Below are positions 62,168-64,000 of a stretch of 64,000 bases of DNA, in pieces. The notes under the pieces are model-generated. The model was given only the letters and a program-made list of their open reading frames with translations, made no database searches and was not told where the DNA came from. Source of the stretch: Lysinibacillus antri (lineage in GTDB: Bacteria; Bacillota; Bacilli; Bacillales_A; Planococcaceae); assembly GCF_003977595.1 (NCBI RefSeq), contig NZ_RYYR01000009.1:1-64000 (forward strand), written 5' to 3'. Made by a program: the position numbers and the translations under genes. Position 1 is the stretch's first letter; every line of letters begins with the position of its first letter.

Positions 62168-63065
62168 GTTGCTCGAAGTAAAAAACTTAAAACAATATTT
62201 CGGCTCTCCGTCAAACCCGATAAAAGCAGTAGATGGTATTAGTTTTGATGTATACGAAGGTGAGACACTCGGTTTAGTAGGAGAATCGGGTTGTGGAAAA
62301 TCAACGACAGGTCGATCAATCATTCGTTTATACGATATAACGGATGGTGAAATTCTATTTAAAGGTAAAAATATTCGTGAAGCGAAATCTCGAAAAGAGT
62401 TAAAAGAATTCAACCGAGAAATGCAAATGATTTTCCAAGATCCATATGCATCACTTAATCCGCGTATGACGGCAGGAGAAATCATTAGCGAGGGCTTTGA
62501 TATTCATGGTCTATATAAAAATAAACAAGAGCGTCGTGAACGAATTGGCACATTGCTAGAGGCAGTTGGTTTAAATCGTGAACATGCGAACCGCTATGCA
62601 CACGAATTTTCCGGTGGGCAACGTCAGCGTATTGGGATTGCTCGTGCGTTGAGCTTAAACCCAAGCTTTATTATTGCCGATGAACCAATTTCTGCCCTTG
62701 ACGTGTCAATCCAAGCACAAGTGGTTAACTTATTGAAGCAGTTACAAAAAGAACGCAATTTAACGTATTTGTTTATTGCCCATGACTTATCGATGGTAAA
62801 ATATATTAGTGACCGTATTGCAGTTATGTATAGAGGGAAAGTTGTGGAGTTAGGGACGTCAGATGAAATTTATCATCACCCAATTCATCCATATACAAAA
62901 TCTCTTTTATCGGCGGTACCTCTTCCTGACCCAGTGACAGAAAGAAAACGTGAGCGAATTCCATATGTCCATGAAGAAACGACGGAAGAAATGAAGGTCC
63001 ACGAAGTACTACCAAATCACTTTGTATATGGTTCGGACAGTCAAATTAGAAAGTGGAAAAACTAA
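62157..63065 (+). CDS. oppF: Oligopeptide ABC transporter ATP-binding protein OppF (copy 2)
   Basis: 302 aa, Walker A GESGCGKST, signature FSGGQRQR and Walker B IIADEPISALD as in copy 1. Overlaps oppD by 11 bases, while in copy 1 the overlap is one base. Ends operon 2. Confidence 0.93.
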   Translation: MANKLLEVKNLKQYFGSPSNPIKAVDGISFDVYEGETLGLVGESGCGKSTTGRSIIRLYDITDGEILFKGKNIREAKSRKELKEFNREMQMIFQDPYASLNPRMTAGEIISEGFDIHGLYKNKQERRERIGTLLEAVGLNREHANRYAHEFSGGQRQRIGIARALSLNPSFIIADEPISALDVSIQAQVVNLLKQLQKERNLTYLFIAHDLSMVKYISDRIAVMYRGKVVELGTSDEIYHHPIHPYTKSLLSAVPLPDPVTERKRERIPYVHEETTEEMKVHEVLPNHFVYGSDSQIRKWKN

Positions 63066-63107
63066 TAATCACCTGAGAGTTTAATAACATGACGTTTTAT
63101 AATAGTA

Positions 63108-63146
63108 GGTGAGGCATACTTAATTAAGAGATGCCTCGCCTTCTTT
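63108..63146 (+). terminator. Terminator of opp operon 2
   Basis: GGTGAGGCAT pairs with ATGCCTCGCC (one G-U), followed by TTCTTTATT. Confidence 0.75.
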
Positions 63147-63165
63147 ATTATTCGATGGAGTATTA

Positions 63166-63194
63166 TTGACATGTTCATCATCCATGAATATAAT
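63166..63194 (+). promoter_or_regulatory. Consensus sigma-A promoter of the rsgA leader
   Basis: TTGACA (63166-63171), 17 bases, TATAAT (63189-63194): both hexamers and spacing are perfect. Transcription would start near 63201, about 28 bases before the leader ORF. Confidence 0.88.
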
Positions 63195-63228
63195 AAAAAG
63201 ACAAATAAAGGGAGTAGGTGATGTAATT

Positions 63229-63324
63229 ATGGCAAATGTATATGCGATTGTTGAAAAGCGATTTGGTTTGTCTAATTTCATTCATCTCAAAAGTAACGAT
63301 TTATTTGTGCTTGGTCATAATTAG
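63229..63324 (+). CDS. 31-codon leader ORF upstream of rsgA
   Basis: ATG 63229, 6 bases after AGGTGAT, encodes a peptide starting MANVYAIVEKRFGLSNF and ending FVLGHN. It lies between a consensus promoter and a terminator that precedes rsgA. Its last codons (GTCATAA at 63314-63320) can pair with TTATGAC (63366-63372) in the 5' arm of that terminator. These features suggest a regulatory leader peptide; no homologue is recognised. Confidence 0.6.
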   Translation: MANVYAIVEKRFGLSNFIHLKSNDLFVLGHN

Positions 63325-63364
63325 GCTAGGCTTACTTTCTTATACTCTTGAATGTGATGAAATC

Positions 63365-63400
63365 TTATGACTGCCAAATCGCAGAACATAAGGTTTTTTA
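63365..63400 (+). terminator. Terminator/attenuator between the leader ORF and rsgA
   Basis: CTTATG (63365-63370) pairs with CATAAG (63388-63393), with an inner CTGC/GCAG stem, then a T run (TTTTTT). An alternative 7-bp pairing with the end of the leader ORF would open it. Confidence 0.7.
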
Positions 63401-63444
63401 TTTTGTCTAAGTTTTGGATCAATCACAATCAGGAGGAATACCCT

Positions 63445-64000
63445 TTGAATTTACAAACATTAGGATTTACATCGCACTTTGAAGAGCAATTTACGCAATT
63501 TAAAAATAATGAAAAATATGTAAACTGTGTGCCAGCACGAGTTGTCATCGAACATAAACATTCGTATCGGGTGCTTTCAACACAAGGAGAATGGCTTGCG
63601 ACGGTAGCTGGTCATTTCGCTTATGAAGCCTACTCTAGAACAGACTATCCCGCAGTAGGTGATTGGGTGCTTGTTGAAAAAATGGCGGGTGAAGATCGTG
63701 CAGTTATTCATCAGTTATTTACGAGAAAATCTTCATTTTCCCGTAAAATCGCAGGGACTGAAATTGAAGAACAAATTGTCGCATCCAATGTGGATATTGT
63801 GTTACTCGTAATGAGTTTAAATGAAGATTTTAACTTACGCAGATTAGAGCGGTATATTATTGCGGCATGGGATTCAGGTGCAAAACCTGTCATAGTATTA
63901 ACAAAAGCAGATATGTGTTTGGACATCGAATATTACTTACGAGAAATCGAAGCAATCGCCATGGGAGTTGACATCATTGTTACAAGTGCTCTTACTGGGG
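63445..64000 (+). CDS. rsgA: Ribosome small-subunit-dependent GTPase RsgA-like (partial)
   Basis: Late 30S-maturation GTPase; the gene runs off the window after 185 codons. N-terminal OB-fold (~30-110, with YPAVGDWVLVE) and the start of the circularly permuted GTPase domain: ASNVDIVLLVMSLNEDFNLRRLERYI and the G4 motif LTKAD near 153. The MNLQTLGFTSHFEEQF start is typical of the second RsgA type of Bacillales. TTG start, 8 bases after AGGAGG. Expression is probably set by the leader before it. Confidence 0.9.
   Translation, partial: MNLQTLGFTSHFEEQFTQFKNNEKYVNCVPARVVIEHKHSYRVLSTQGEWLATVAGHFAYEAYSRTDYPAVGDWVLVEKMAGEDRAVIHQLFTRKSSFSRKIAGTEIEEQIVASNVDIVLLVMSLNEDFNLRRLERYIIAAWDSGAKPVIVLTKADMCLDIEYYLREIEAIAMGVDIIVTSALTG

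Overview
The window reads as chromosomal DNA of a low-GC, spore-forming Gram-positive bacterium of the Bacillales, most like the Lysinibacillus/Solibacillus/Ureibacillus group (inferred from gene content and protein style, not from a search). Supporting signs are a 23S-5S-tRNA junction, sigW-rsiW next to cdaA-cdaR-glmM-glmS with a glmS ribozyme, a GerA-type germinant receptor operon, yqhV, yunC, vmlR and consistently strong Shine-Dalgarno sites.

Layout. 1-1072: end of a 23S gene, 5S, and tRNAs Asn, Glu, Val, Tyr, Gln. 1.4-10.3 kb: arginase, the envelope-stress sigma factor sigW with its anti-sigma rsiW behind a perfect SigW promoter, the c-di-AMP synthase cdaA and its regulator cdaR, glmM, a DJ-1/PfpI protein, and glmS behind a self-cleaving ribozyme; this is a cell-envelope and amino-sugar block. 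10.4-13.4 kb: an amidohydrolase, two small membrane proteins, a nitroreductase, a ~150-bp structured element resembling an IS200/IS605 end, and a YkvA protein. 13.5-17.8 kb: an HssRS/HrtBA-type haem sensing and efflux locus with a recognisable HssR box. 17.9-34.7 kb: accessory metabolism and transport, including a MocR regulator with a divergent EamA exporter, DUF4256, HAD, a ZIP transporter whose start codon sits in a 15-bp hairpin, a duplicated DUF1259 protein, a methyltransferase, a hydrolase, YetF-like and bile-acid symporter proteins followed by 21-bp tandem repeats, an SRPBCC-ArsR pair, CorA, YqhV, YunC, a CcdA-like protein and a chemoreceptor.

34.6-35.8 kb holds the most unusual region: three tandem cassettes, each with a promoter-like sequence (GTATA-N17-TATACTA type in the first two), a short leader ORF overlapping the start of a ~50-aa basic protein, and its own terminator. 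The third copy is broken, and a fragment of a BCCT transporter lies between copies 2 and 3. The same promoter architecture occurs before the GerA operon at 41 kb, which points to forespore (sigma G) expression.

35.8-51 kb: CypC peroxygenase, a YfiT-like protein, vmlR (ABC-F ribosome protection) behind a multi-hairpin attenuator, a gerA-B-C operon, an EAL plus GGDEF pair, a possible H-type pseudoknot leader, a FusB-type EF-G-binding protein, a TSUP permease and Nnr. 51.3-63.1 kb: two complete, tandemly duplicated oppABCDF operons with CodY-like boxes. 63.1-64.0 kb: a consensus promoter, a 31-codon leader ORF and a terminator in front of an RsgA-type GTPase that runs off the window; the layout suggests translation-sensing attenuation.

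All calls come from reading the sequence and from remembered family features; no database or folding program was run.
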